A DNA stretch of 7,400 nt from assembly GCA_022704725.1 (NCBI GenBank), contig JAKJFV010000075.1:1-7400 (forward strand), written 5' to 3'. The notes below the pieces were generated by a model. That model was not told the origin of the DNA. It saw only the letters and a program-made list of their open reading frames with translations, and did no database searches. This DNA is from Spirochaetota bacterium (GTDB lineage: Bacteria; Spirochaetota; Spirochaetia; Treponematales; Treponemataceae). Position 1 is the stretch's first letter. Each line of letters opens with the position of its first letter. This document shows, one piece after another, positions 1 through 6,120 of the stretch. The translations under genes were made by a program, and so were the position numbers.

Positions 1-518
1 AGTGGACCACTCATTTGGATTTAATGGACTACTATGCCGTGTCTCAGGTAACTCCCGGGATTATTGCAGTGAATGTAGCGACCTTTCTCGGGTATAAGCG
101 GCTCGGAATTTTGGGCGGCATTGTTACAACCTTCGGAGTTGTGCTTCCTTCTCTTGTAATTATAAGTATAATTGCTTTTTCACTCGATTCCGTAGCCCAT
201 ATAGGCTGGATTCAAAAGGCTTTAACGGGAATTAATATTACAGTTGCAGCCATGCTCACTAAAATTGTATGGACCTTCATTAAAAATTCTGTAAAGACGC
301 CGAAAAACATCTTCGGAATTATTCTTGTTTTATCGTCCTTTATTCTAGTTACCGTATTCAATGTAGATTCGGCCTTTATAATACTCGGCAGCGCCCTGTG
401 CGGATTAGTCTCCTTTGCTCTTATGCAGTTACCCCTGCTCAAAAAATCCGGTAAAACAAAAAATCAAACTCAAGAGCCCGGTGAACCGGCGGATCTTCGG
501 CAAAAGGGGGATACATGA
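1..518 (+). CDS. Chromate transporter family protein, first subunit (5' partial)
   Basis: This is a short-chain member of the chromate ion transporter (CHR) family, an inner-membrane anion carrier. The open frame already runs at base 3 (codons for W-T-T-H-L-D), so the gene starts before the window. The TTG at 15 is probably an internal Leu codon, not the start. The visible part carries the family block TPGxIxxNxATxxG, here TPGIIAVNVATFLG, followed by GG-V-TT-G-VLPSL and several hydrophobic helices. Its usual N-terminal GGG/GGP motif must lie upstream. The last 25 or so residues are hydrophilic and rich in Lys, Gln, Glu and Pro. The stop overlaps the next gene's start (ATGA at 515-518), so the two are translationally coupled. 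The Pro usual in TPGP is Ile here. Family membership is secure. Chromate as the physiological substrate is not shown by the sequence; many CHR proteins are named only by homology. Confidence 0.9.
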   Translation, partial: WTTHLDLMDYYAVSQVTPGIIAVNVATFLGYKRLGILGGIVTTFGVVLPSLVIISIIAFSLDSVAHIGWIQKALTGINITVAAMLTKIVWTFIKNSVKTPKNIFGIILVLSSFILVTVFNVDSAFIILGSALCGLVSFALMQLPLLKKSGKTKNQTQEPGEPADLRQKGDT

Positions 519-1075
519 GTCTTTTAGAATTATTCGGCACCTTTTTTTATGTAGGTCTTTTTACCATTGGCGGCGGCCAGGTTGCAATTACCCTCATGCA
601 GCAGGTTTTTTTTGAAAAGAATTTAATTACTCCTGAACGTTTTTATAATATGGTAGCAATTTCTGAAAGTACCCCCGGTCCAATCGGTATAAATATGGCA
701 ACATACATCGGCTGTCATTTTTACGGGTTTTGGGGCGGCTGCATAACAACCCTTGGAACGGTTCTTCCTTCGTTAATTATTATAATGATTATTGCCTCCT
801 TTTTTTCCAGGGTTCAGGAAAAAGCCCTTGTGAAGGCTGCATTTAACGGACTGCGGCCGGCAGTTACCGGACTTGTTTCTGTTGCTGCATGGCAGGTTTT
901 TAAGACAGCACTTTTAGATATTAGTCTTTACTCGGAAACAGGCAAAATACTTGATCTTTTTAGTCCGGTAAGTATGGGTATGTATGTTGTAATGCTGGTT
1001 GTTTTTTTTAAAACAAAACTTCATCCGGTTATCTTAGTCGCTGCAGGTGCAGCTGCAGGAATTATTCTTTTGTAA
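515..1075 (+). CDS. Chromate transporter family protein, second subunit
   Basis: A 186-residue short-chain CHR membrane protein, full length for a single-domain member. Residues 14-22 hold the N-terminal glycine motif (GLFTIGGGQ). Residues 53-66 hold TPGPIGINMATYIG, followed by a GG-TT-G-VLPSL block and hydrophobic helices to the C-terminus. A purine-rich AAGGGGG at 504-510, inside the previous gene, lies 4 bases before the ATG and serves as ribosome binding site. The ATGA overlap supports co-translation with the first subunit. Paired short CHR proteins usually function together as the two halves of what long-chain ChrA encodes in one chain. The two proteins here are clearly paralogous across the central motif block. 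The gene ends just before a hairpin terminator. A role in chromate or sulfate-like anion movement is inferred from the family only. Confidence 0.92.
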   Translation: MSLLELFGTFFYVGLFTIGGGQVAITLMQQVFFEKNLITPERFYNMVAISESTPGPIGINMATYIGCHFYGFWGGCITTLGTVLPSLIIIMIIASFFSRVQEKALVKAAFNGLRPAVTGLVSVAAWQVFKTALLDISLYSETGKILDLFSPVSMGMYVVMLVVFFKTKLHPVILVAAGAAAGIILL

Positions 1076-1080
1076 GTAAA

Positions 1081-1117
1081 AAAGCCTCCAAATTCTAAAA
1101 AGGATTATGAAGGCTTT
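1081..1117. terminator. Imperfect hairpin, probable bidirectional terminator
   Basis: AAAGCCT at 1081-1087 pairs with AGGCTTT at 1111-1117. The inner arm continues through CA/TG (1089-1090 with 1108-1109) and AATTC/GGATT (1091-1095 with 1102-1106, one G-U), leaving a 6-base TAAAAA loop. One mismatch and one bulge interrupt it. On the minus strand the arm ends in a T run (complement of 1078-1083). On the plus strand it is followed by TTTATTCTT. It sits between convergent genes and probably stops both. Confidence 0.75.
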
Positions 1118-1152
1118 ATTCTTACTGTTGACTGCAGTTTTATGAGCAGCTC

Positions 1153-2037
1153 TTATTTCTTAGCAATTTCTGTAATGCTTGTTACTAATCCTGCCATGTT
1201 CTGAAGGTCTGACGGAATAATAATCTTGGTTGCCTGACCGTTTGCAACCTTTTCAAAAGTAGACAGACTGCGAAGACGAATAACGGCTTGATCGACACCG
1301 ACATTTTTAATCATGGTAAGTCCCTCTGCTGTTGCTTTTTGAACTGCCATTATTGCCTGTGCTTCACCTTCTGCTTCCCTGATTGCGGCTTCTTTTTTTG
1401 CCTCAGCATCGAGAATCAATGCCTGTTTTTTACCTTCTGCAACAAGAATTGACGACTGTTTTTGTCCTTCTGCAATAAGAATTGATTCACGGCGTTCACG
1501 TTCAGCACGCATTTGTTTTTCCATTGCTTCCTGTATTGAACTTGGAGGAATAATATTTTTAACCTCAACACGGTTTACCTTAATTCCCCAAGGATCGGTT
1601 GCTTCATCAAGGATGCTTCTCATTCTTGAGTTAATAATATCGCGGCTTGTAAGGGTTCCGTCCAATTCCAGCTCTCCTATAATATTACGAAGGGTAGTAG
1701 CGGAAAGGTTTTCTATTGCATTAATAGGATTTTCTACTCCATAGGTGTAAAGCTTAGGATCGGTAATTTGAAAATAGATTACTGTATCTATCATCATGGT
1801 AATGTTGTCTTTTGTTATAACCGGCTGCGGTTTAAAATCCAAGACCCTTTCTTTTAGTGAAACACGGTTTGCAACCCTGTCAACAAGGGGAAGTTTTACA
1901 CGAAGTCCAACCTGCCAGGTTGTCATGTATCCTCCGAGTCTTTCAATTATAAAAGCCTCAGACTGGGGAACAATTCTAATGTTTGTGACAACAAGAATTA
2001 ATAGAAATGCAATTACTGCAATTACAATGTACAACAT
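1153..2037 (-). CDS. qmcA: SPFH/Band 7 (stomatin-like) membrane protein, QmcA type
   Basis: A 294-residue SPFH-domain protein, close to the length of E. coli QmcA (about 305). Residues 1-20 form one hydrophobic N-terminal membrane anchor. The SPFH domain follows (about 21-180), with the QmcA-type signatures IVPQSEAFIIERLGGY and INSRMRSILDEATDPWGIKV. Residues 186-229 are a charged coiled coil made of four 11-residue repeats. A hydrophobic C-terminal segment (about 271-290) matches the oligomer-forming end of the family. Such proteins assemble large ring or cage complexes that organise membrane microdomains and protease or transport partners. It lies 65 bp downstream of an NfeD gene on the same strand, the conserved operon partner. 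The ATG is preceded by a strong site, AAAGGAG, about 6 bases upstream. The symbol rests on similarity of domain order and motifs; the exact cellular role is not settled by sequence. Confidence 0.93.
   Translation of the reverse strand: MLYIVIAVIAFLLILVVTNIRIVPQSEAFIIERLGGYMTTWQVGLRVKLPLVDRVANRVSLKERVLDFKPQPVITKDNITMMIDTVIYFQITDPKLYTYGVENPINAIENLSATTLRNIIGELELDGTLTSRDIINSRMRSILDEATDPWGIKVNRVEVKNIIPPSSIQEAMEKQMRAERERRESILIAEGQKQSSILVAEGKKQALILDAEAKKEAAIREAEGEAQAIMAVQKATAEGLTMIKNVGVDQAVIRLRSLSTFEKVANGQATKIIIPSDLQNMAGLVTSITEIAKK
1351..1482 (-). repeat. Four 11-residue repeats in the SPFH protein coiled coil
   Basis: Residues 186-229 of the SPFH protein divide exactly into four hendecads of the form I-L-x-A-E-G-x-K-Q-x-x: ILIAEGQKQSS, ILVAEGKKQAL, ILDAEAKKEAA, IREAEGEAQAI. 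An 11-residue period favours a nearly straight coiled coil rather than a left-handed heptad coil. The first two copies are also visibly similar at DNA level. Confidence 0.85.
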
Positions 2038-2077
2038 AAATATCTCCTTTTTTTATGATTTGTAAACTAAAAATCTT

Positions 2078-2093
2078 TGAAAGACAGCTTTCA
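2078..2093 (-). other. Small intercistronic hairpin between nfeD and the SPFH gene
   Basis: TGAAAG at 2078-2083 pairs with CTTTCA at 2088-2093 around a 4-base loop. In the minus-strand transcript it lies between the nfeD stop and the SPFH ribosome binding site, and a run of five T follows a few bases later. The stem is short and AT-rich, so full termination is unlikely. It could mark processing or partial attenuation, or be chance. Confidence 0.35.
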
Positions 2094-2102
2094 TACCTTT
2101 CT

Positions 2103-2546
2103 TCAAACTTTTTTTACGACGGCAGTAGCACCCTCGATTCGGATCACTTCACATTCGCTGTCTTTTTCAAGTTCTTCATCCTGATCGGGTTTCGCCCCCC
2201 AAATAAGGCCGTTCAGCTTTATTTCGCCTTTTTCAAATTTGGTAATTGTTTTAACCACAAGGGCTTTTTTACCAATGAGGCTTTCTGCATTGGTTTTTTC
2301 CTTACCGACTTTTAATTTTTTTACTGCATAGGGGCGCGTAAAATAAAGGAGCGCAGAGGAAATTAGAAGCCAGATAAGAACCTGCACAGCAAAGGGTATT
2401 GGAGTAAAGGACAGGAAAATCATGACTAAGGCGCCGAGGGCAAACCAGATGGTTGTCAAACCCAGCGTCACAACTTCTATCAGGGTCAATACGACCGCAA
2501 TAATGAGCCAAAACCAGCTGAGGTTTTGTAAAATTAGTTCTATCAT
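2103..2546 (-). CDS. NfeD family membrane protein (short, YbbJ-like)
   Basis: A 147-residue NfeD-family protein of the short form: it lacks the N-terminal ClpP-like serine protease domain of long NfeD proteins. Three hydrophobic helices are visible at about residues 9-29, 31-48 and 52-70. A soluble beta-rich OB-fold domain follows at about 88-147, with the typical pattern LIGKKALVV, a central GEIKLNGLIWGAK and a terminal ECEVIRIEGATAVVKKV. Proteins of this kind pair with SPFH/stomatin proteins, and the OB domain is thought to contact the partner complex. Here the SPFH gene is next in the same direction, as in the E. coli ybbJ-qmcA pair. The start is fixed: an in-frame TAA lies two codons before the ATG. 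No Shine-Dalgarno is visible, and a TATAAT ends 6 bases before the ATG, suggesting leaderless translation. Family assignment is strong. Confidence 0.92.
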   Translation of the reverse strand: MIELILQNLSWFWLIIAVVLTLIEVVTLGLTTIWFALGALVMIFLSFTPIPFAVQVLIWLLISSALLYFTRPYAVKKLKVGKEKTNAESLIGKKALVVKTITKFEKGEIKLNGLIWGAKPDQDEELEKDSECEVIRIEGATAVVKKV

Positions 2547-2552
2547 GAATTA

Positions 2553-2581
2553 ATTATACTTCAATATGATGAAACTGCATA
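2553..2581 (-). promoter_or_regulatory. Candidate leaderless promoter of nfeD-qmcA
   Basis: A perfect TATAAT lies on the minus strand at 2558-2553 and is separated from the ATG by only TAATTC. The expected transcription start therefore falls on or next to the A of the start codon. The -35 region at 17-bp spacing (TATGCA) is poor, matching the consensus at 3 of 6 positions. Because the region is AT-rich, the -10 alone is moderate evidence. Confidence 0.5.
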
Positions 2582-2588
2582 GTTTTTA

Positions 2589-2617
2589 TTTTCAAAAAAA
2601 TGATTTACCCTTATACT
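2589..2617 (+). promoter_or_regulatory. Candidate promoter of deoD
   Basis: TTTTCA at 2589-2594 (4 of 6 matches to TTGACA) and TATACT at 2612-2617 (5 of 6 matches to TATAAT) are separated by 17 bp. The predicted start near 2625 leaves a leader of about 26 bases containing GGAGG at 2642-2646, four bases before the deoD ATG. It is back to back with the nfeD promoter within a 104-bp gap. Confidence 0.55.
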
Positions 2618-2650
2618 GATACTTATGCATCATAGATTTTTGGAGGTTTT

Positions 2651-3349
2651 ATGAGTATTCATATAGAAGCAAAGGCTGGAGACATAGCCGATACCGTCCT
2701 TTTACCCGGGGATCCCCTAAGGGCTAAGTTTATTGCAGAAAACTTTTTGGAAGATGTCTTTTGTTATACAAAGGTTCGAAATATGTTCGGCTTTACCGGA
2801 ACCTACAAGGGAAAAAAAATCTCTGTACAGGGAACAGGTATGGGGCAGCCGTCAATATCAATTTATGCAAACGAGTTATTTTCTTCCTACGGTGTTCAAA
2901 CTGCTGTACGCGTCGGAACCTGCGGAGCTGTTCATACCTCCACTAAGGTTAGAGATGTAATTCTGGCTCTCAGCGCCTGTACGGATTCTGCAAACCTTGT
3001 TCAGCGCTTCGGTCACCTGCATTATGCGCCCTCTGCAGATTTTTCATTGCTGAACAAGGCGTATGAGACATCTAAAAGCCTTTCTATACCGGTTCTCTGC
3101 GGTTCAGTTGCCTCAACCGACTTATTTTATGATGAGAACGACACATGGAAGTTGTGGGCTCAGTACGGTGTGCTTGCCATGGAAATGGAAACAGCAGAGC
3201 TTTATACGCTTGCGGCAAAATACGGAAGAAAAGCGCTTTCTATACTTACTGTCTCAGATCATATTGCAAGCGGGGAAAGTACAAGTGCAGAAGAAAGACA
3301 AAATACCTTTTCACAAATGATGAAACTGGCGTTGGAAACATTGTTATAA
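2651..3349 (+). CDS. deoD: Purine nucleoside phosphorylase, DeoD type
   Basis: A 232-residue enzyme that cleaves purine (deoxy)ribonucleosides with phosphate to free base and (deoxy)ribose-1-phosphate in cytoplasmic purine salvage. It is of the trimer/hexamer family; E. coli DeoD has 239 residues. Active-site positions of the E. coli enzyme are all present: His4, GDP at 20-22, Arg24, Arg43, Arg87 with Thr90 in RVGTCGA (phosphate site; E. coli has Ser90, some Gram-positive enzymes have Thr), Glu178 and Glu180 in MEMETAELY (ribose site), the catalytic Asp203 in TVSDHI, and Arg216 in AEERQ. From about residue 178 the numbering runs one behind E. coli. The conserved Asp and Arg argue for broad 6-oxo and 6-amino purine use. 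GGAGG four bases before the ATG fixes the start. It is a single-gene unit ended by a GC-rich hairpin. Confidence 0.97.
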   Translation: MSIHIEAKAGDIADTVLLPGDPLRAKFIAENFLEDVFCYTKVRNMFGFTGTYKGKKISVQGTGMGQPSISIYANELFSSYGVQTAVRVGTCGAVHTSTKVRDVILALSACTDSANLVQRFGHLHYAPSADFSLLNKAYETSKSLSIPVLCGSVASTDLFYDENDTWKLWAQYGVLAMEMETAELYTLAAKYGRKALSILTVSDHIASGESTSAEERQNTFSQMMKLALETLL

Positions 3350-3355
3350 AATTAA

Positions 3356-3375
3356 GGCTGCCCGCCCGGGCAGCC
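3356..3375. terminator. Strong intrinsic terminator between deoD and the chemoreceptor gene
   Basis: GGCTGCCC at 3356-3363 pairs perfectly with GGGCAGCC at 3368-3375 around a 4-base loop. It begins 6 bases after the deoD stop. It is followed on the plus strand by AT-rich sequence with short T runs (TAATTTATTT), and on the minus strand by TTAATTTTAT. Its place between convergent genes suggests it serves both. Confidence 0.85.
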
Positions 3376-3396
3376 GATAATTTATTTATATGAAAA

Positions 3397-5058
3397 TCAG
3401 GTTTCTGCAGTGTTATGCTGGTTTGATGAATTAAGCGATGATGAAATAATTTTAGTAACTTCGGCGCTTTTTTTTGCTTCCTGCTGAACATTTGCAAGAG
3501 CGGTTTTAATATTTGTCAATAATTCATCGAGAGACTGTACCCGGGTTTCAAGGGTGGCCGCAAATTCAGAAACATGTTTTATGGCATTACTCTGTTCGGT
3601 AATTTCTGAAACTGTATCTTCTACAAGGTCCCCGGTTGTTCTGGATTCATCAACAATATCCTGTATAGCTTTCATAACTTCCCGTGTTCCAAGATCCATC
3701 TCGGTAACGCCGGAAAGTATTTCTTCTATGGCCAATATCGTGCTCTTTAATTCTTCTGTACTGCGCTCTACATAGGTTTTAAACTCTGAAGCAGAAGAAG
3801 ATGCGGAACTTACAATTTGACTGTTGTTTTTTAATACTTCTGATATTTGACCGGCATTTTTTGCTGTTTCTTCCGAGAGCTTTCTAATTTCCTGGGCAAT
3901 AACTCCAAATCCCTTTCCAAAAGAGCCAGCATGTGCAGCTTCTATGGATGCATTCATTGCTAAAAGGCTCGTCTGGCTTGCAATATTGTCTACTGTCGTT
4001 ACGAACCCGTTAATGCCGTCAGAATACTTTTGTACATTTGACATTTCATCGACAAGCTTTTTAATGAGGTTTGTCTGAGCGTTCAGTGTTTCTACAATCG
4101 CGTTCATTGAATCTTTGCGTCTTTGTGCTATCTCGCTGATATTGGTAAGATTCGCAGAAATTTCTGTAATAGCGGCGGATGTCTGGGTAATTGCAGCGTT
4201 TTGACTTTGAACGCTGTTCTTCATGTTGTTTACTTGATTTAAAACCTGTGTGCTTGAATCTTTTATTGTATCTGTCTCTGCCGTAAGATTTGCAGATTCT
4301 GTGGTCAAATACATGTATAATTCGCCGATTTTGGAAACATCGCTTCTCGCCTTACCGGTGTGATTTTCTAAGTTGTTTCCAATATCGAAACCTTTTTTTG
4401 CATGGTCGAGAATACCAGAAAGAATAAGCAGTGTTTCTTCCGATTTTTTTGCAGCGACTTCCGAAGTTTTAATAAGTGTATGATCCATTTTATTAAGCGA
4501 AAGAATTGTTACATTGGCAATAACAAGCACTAAAAATCCTGATGCAACGGCAGTTATGGTGTCGACTCGGTTTATGAGAAGGTAATCCGGTACAAAGATC
4601 AGGCAGCTTACCCCGAATATAAGCATAGATGCAATGAAAAAGAATACCAGCTGACGTCTGCTCAGGGCGACAGACTGGTTGGCAGTAGACATTCCAGCGA
4701 TCCAGAATGCTCCCTGGTATAAATGAAGAGGATTTGAAAGATCCCCTACAAAAAAGGCCAGACCTGAACAGACAATTATAAAACCGGCGGTATCCAGTAT
4801 TGCTCCTGCAAGCGGGCTTTTGTACTTAAACAGCAAAGAGGCTGTAATATACAGTCCAAGCATAAATAATACAAAAACAAGTGTTGCGTAGTCTTTTTTG
4901 AAAATTTCAACAAAAATGAGCAGTGTTGTTGCAAGTATAAGAAGCATGTTTACGGTAATTATGAATGGAATTTGGGTTTTGACCCGTAAACTTTGCTTAT
5001 CAAAGATTTCCTTTGTAGGCATAAAAAGGGACACCAATTTGTTTGTTTTATCTGCCAT
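3397..5058 (-). CDS. Methyl-accepting chemotaxis protein with polytopic membrane sensor
   Basis: A chemoreceptor that signals to CheW/CheA. I place the start at 5058 (553 residues, MADKTN): GGAG lies 6 bases before this ATG, while the ATG 15 bases upstream (5073) has no usable site. The N-terminal 190 residues hold five or six hydrophobic helices (about 30-50, 57-77, 84-104, a weaker one near 113-130, 137-157 and 167-187) with short loops. There is no large periplasmic ligand domain and no recognisable HAMP. Residues about 200-545 form a long helical, Gln/Ser/Glu-rich signalling domain. Its hairpin tip, at about 359-395, reads IASQTSLLAMNASIEAAHAG then GKGFGVIAQEIRKLSEE, close to the consensus. 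No CheR-tethering pentapeptide is seen at the C-terminus. It follows the dehydrogenase gene by 49 bases and may have its own promoter. The ligand is unknown; membrane-embedded sensing is an inference from topology. Confidence 0.93.
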   Translation of the reverse strand: MADKTNKLVSLFMPTKEIFDKQSLRVKTQIPFIITVNMLLILATTLLIFVEIFKKDYATLVFVLFMLGLYITASLLFKYKSPLAGAILDTAGFIIVCSGLAFFVGDLSNPLHLYQGAFWIAGMSTANQSVALSRRQLVFFFIASMLIFGVSCLIFVPDYLLINRVDTITAVASGFLVLVIANVTILSLNKMDHTLIKTSEVAAKKSEETLLILSGILDHAKKGFDIGNNLENHTGKARSDVSKIGELYMYLTTESANLTAETDTIKDSSTQVLNQVNNMKNSVQSQNAAITQTSAAITEISANLTNISEIAQRRKDSMNAIVETLNAQTNLIKKLVDEMSNVQKYSDGINGFVTTVDNIASQTSLLAMNASIEAAHAGSFGKGFGVIAQEIRKLSEETAKNAGQISEVLKNNSQIVSSASSSASEFKTYVERSTEELKSTILAIEEILSGVTEMDLGTREVMKAIQDIVDESRTTGDLVEDTVSEITEQSNAIKHVSEFAATLETRVQSLDELLTNIKTALANVQQEAKKSAEVTKIISSSLNSSNQHNTAET

Positions 5059-5106
5059 AAATAACTCCTGCATCTCTTAAAAATTCTGCTATACACAATT
5101 TGGTCT

Positions 5107-5115
5107 ATTATACCA
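5107..5115 (-). promoter_or_regulatory. Candidate extended -10 promoter for the chemoreceptor gene
   Basis: On the minus strand TGGTATAAT (5115-5107) combines a perfect -10 with the TG of an extended -10. It overlaps the last codons and stop of the dehydrogenase gene, whose TAA sits inside TATAAT. The predicted start near 5100 gives a leader of about 42 bases. No good -35 is seen at 17 bp; extended -10 promoters often do without one. Confidence 0.5.
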
Positions 5116-6061
5116 CGTTTTGCGGGTTCCCGCTTAAGAAGAGTTTCAGATTATTTTCTACTATATTCATCAGTCTTTTTCTTGTTTCCAGCGAAGCCCA
5201 CGCAATATGAGGTGTAAGCAGGGTGTTAGGAGCACGTAAAAGGGGATTATTCTGTGTCATGGGTTCTTCCGAAATTACGTCGGCTGCAAAACCTGCAATT
5301 TGTCCCTTTACCAGCGCTTTTTGAAGCGCTTCTTCATCAATTAAGGCTCCCCGGGCTGTATTTATAAGCACTGAAGTTTTTTTCATGAGTGCTATAATTT
5401 TATTATTTATAAGATGCTTTGTCTCATCCGTAAGGGGACAGTGCAGACTGATAAAATCGCTTTGAGCAAAAAGTTCTTCTTTTGTACAGTATAAGACTCC
5501 CGGAACTTCCTGTGCAGCTTCTTTACGGCGGGTATGGCATAGTACTCTCATCCCAAACGCCTGTGCTATTACAGCTGTTTTTTTACCAATTGCACCAAAG
5601 CCGAAAATTCCTAATGTTTTACCTTCAAGTTCACATAAGGGGGTTTTCCAGTAGGTAAAGTCGGGGCATGTAAGCCAGTCTCCGGCAAAAACGCTGTCGC
5701 TGTGTTCTTTTATCCTGTTAGAGAATGAAAGTATAAAGGCAAATACCTGCTGTGCAACAGCGGATGTACTATAGCCTGGAACATTGGTTACCGTAATTCC
5801 TCTTTTATGGGCACAGGCAATATCAACAACATTATAGCCTGTTGCATTGACACCCACGTAGCGCAGGTCGGGACAGGAGTGCATAACATCTTCTGTGATG
5901 GGAACCTTGTTAACAAGCACTGCATCGGCATTACCGATCCGTTCCACTGCCTGGCGGGTCTCTGTTCTGTCAAAAACAGTGAATGTTCCATATTTTTCCA
6001 GCCAATTCCAGGACAGGTCTCCCGGGTTCATTGCGTATCCGTCAAGTACAATAATTTTCAT
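5108..6061 (-). CDS. D-2-hydroxyacid dehydrogenase, glycerate dehydrogenase/hydroxypyruvate reductase type
   Basis: A 317-residue cytoplasmic oxidoreductase of the D-isomer-specific 2-hydroxyacid dehydrogenase family. The opening MKIIVLDGYAMNPGDLSW, then GVNATGYNVVD (70-80) and TPHIAWAS (283-290), are typical of glycerate dehydrogenases (hydroxypyruvate to D-glycerate). The nucleotide-binding motif is GFGAIG at 154-159. The catalytic set is Arg237 (NTARGALID), Glu266 (SEEP) and His285. At the end of the second Rossmann strand the usual Asp is replaced by HTRRK (176-180), which suggests preference for NADPH. The start is certain: no other ATG, GTG or TTG lies between it and the in-frame TGA upstream. 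There is no Shine-Dalgarno; a well-spaced promoter ends 7 bases before the ATG, so the mRNA is probably leaderless. It ends with tandem stops TAA TAG. The chemoreceptor gene follows. A related 2-ketoacid substrate remains possible. Confidence 0.9.
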   Translation of the reverse strand: MKIIVLDGYAMNPGDLSWNWLEKYGTFTVFDRTETRQAVERIGNADAVLVNKVPITEDVMHSCPDLRYVGVNATGYNVVDIACAHKRGITVTNVPGYSTSAVAQQVFAFILSFSNRIKEHSDSVFAGDWLTCPDFTYWKTPLCELEGKTLGIFGFGAIGKKTAVIAQAFGMRVLCHTRRKEAAQEVPGVLYCTKEELFAQSDFISLHCPLTDETKHLINNKIIALMKKTSVLINTARGALIDEEALQKALVKGQIAGFAADVISEEPMTQNNPLLRAPNTLLTPHIAWASLETRKRLMNIVENNLKLFLSGNPQNVV

Positions 6062-6068
6062 AGGTGTT

Positions 6069-6097
6069 AGTATAGGAGTAAAAAATCAATTTGTGAA
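6069..6097 (-). promoter_or_regulatory. Promoter of the dehydrogenase gene, leaderless geometry
   Basis: On the minus strand TTCACA (6097-6092, 5 of 6 matches to the -35 consensus) and TATACT (6074-6069, 5 of 6 matches to the -10 consensus) are separated by exactly 17 bp. Only 7 bases lie between the -10 and the ATG at 6061, so transcription should start at or next to the start codon. No ribosome binding site is possible in that space. Confidence 0.75.
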
Positions 6098-6112
6098 GGA
6101 TAATTTCAAAAT

Positions 6113-6120
6113 TTGCGCAA
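6113..6120. promoter_or_regulatory. Palindrome TTGCGCAA between two divergent promoters
   Basis: A perfect 8-base palindrome lies between the two -35 elements, 15 bases from the dehydrogenase -35 and 12 bases from the nucleotidyltransferase -35. The position would suit a regulator acting on both directions, but so short a palindrome can arise by chance and no regulator family is recognised. Confidence 0.25.

Noticed and set aside
15..17. TTG at 15 as the start of the first chromate transporter gene
   Set aside because: The frame is open to the window edge and the preceding codons fit the family; the protein would lack its N-terminal glycine motif if it started here.
212..442. Minus-strand open frame of 76 codons inside the first transporter
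   Set aside because: It is antisense to a well-supported membrane protein, has no recognisable domain and no ribosome binding site.
1131..1138. Palindrome ACTGCAGT after the chromate transporter genes
   Set aside because: Short, with no promoter nearby and no second copy; it is expected by chance.
3246..3497. Minus-strand open frame across the deoD end and the terminator
   Set aside because: It runs through a strong hairpin and overlaps two real genes in other frames; its protein has no family character.
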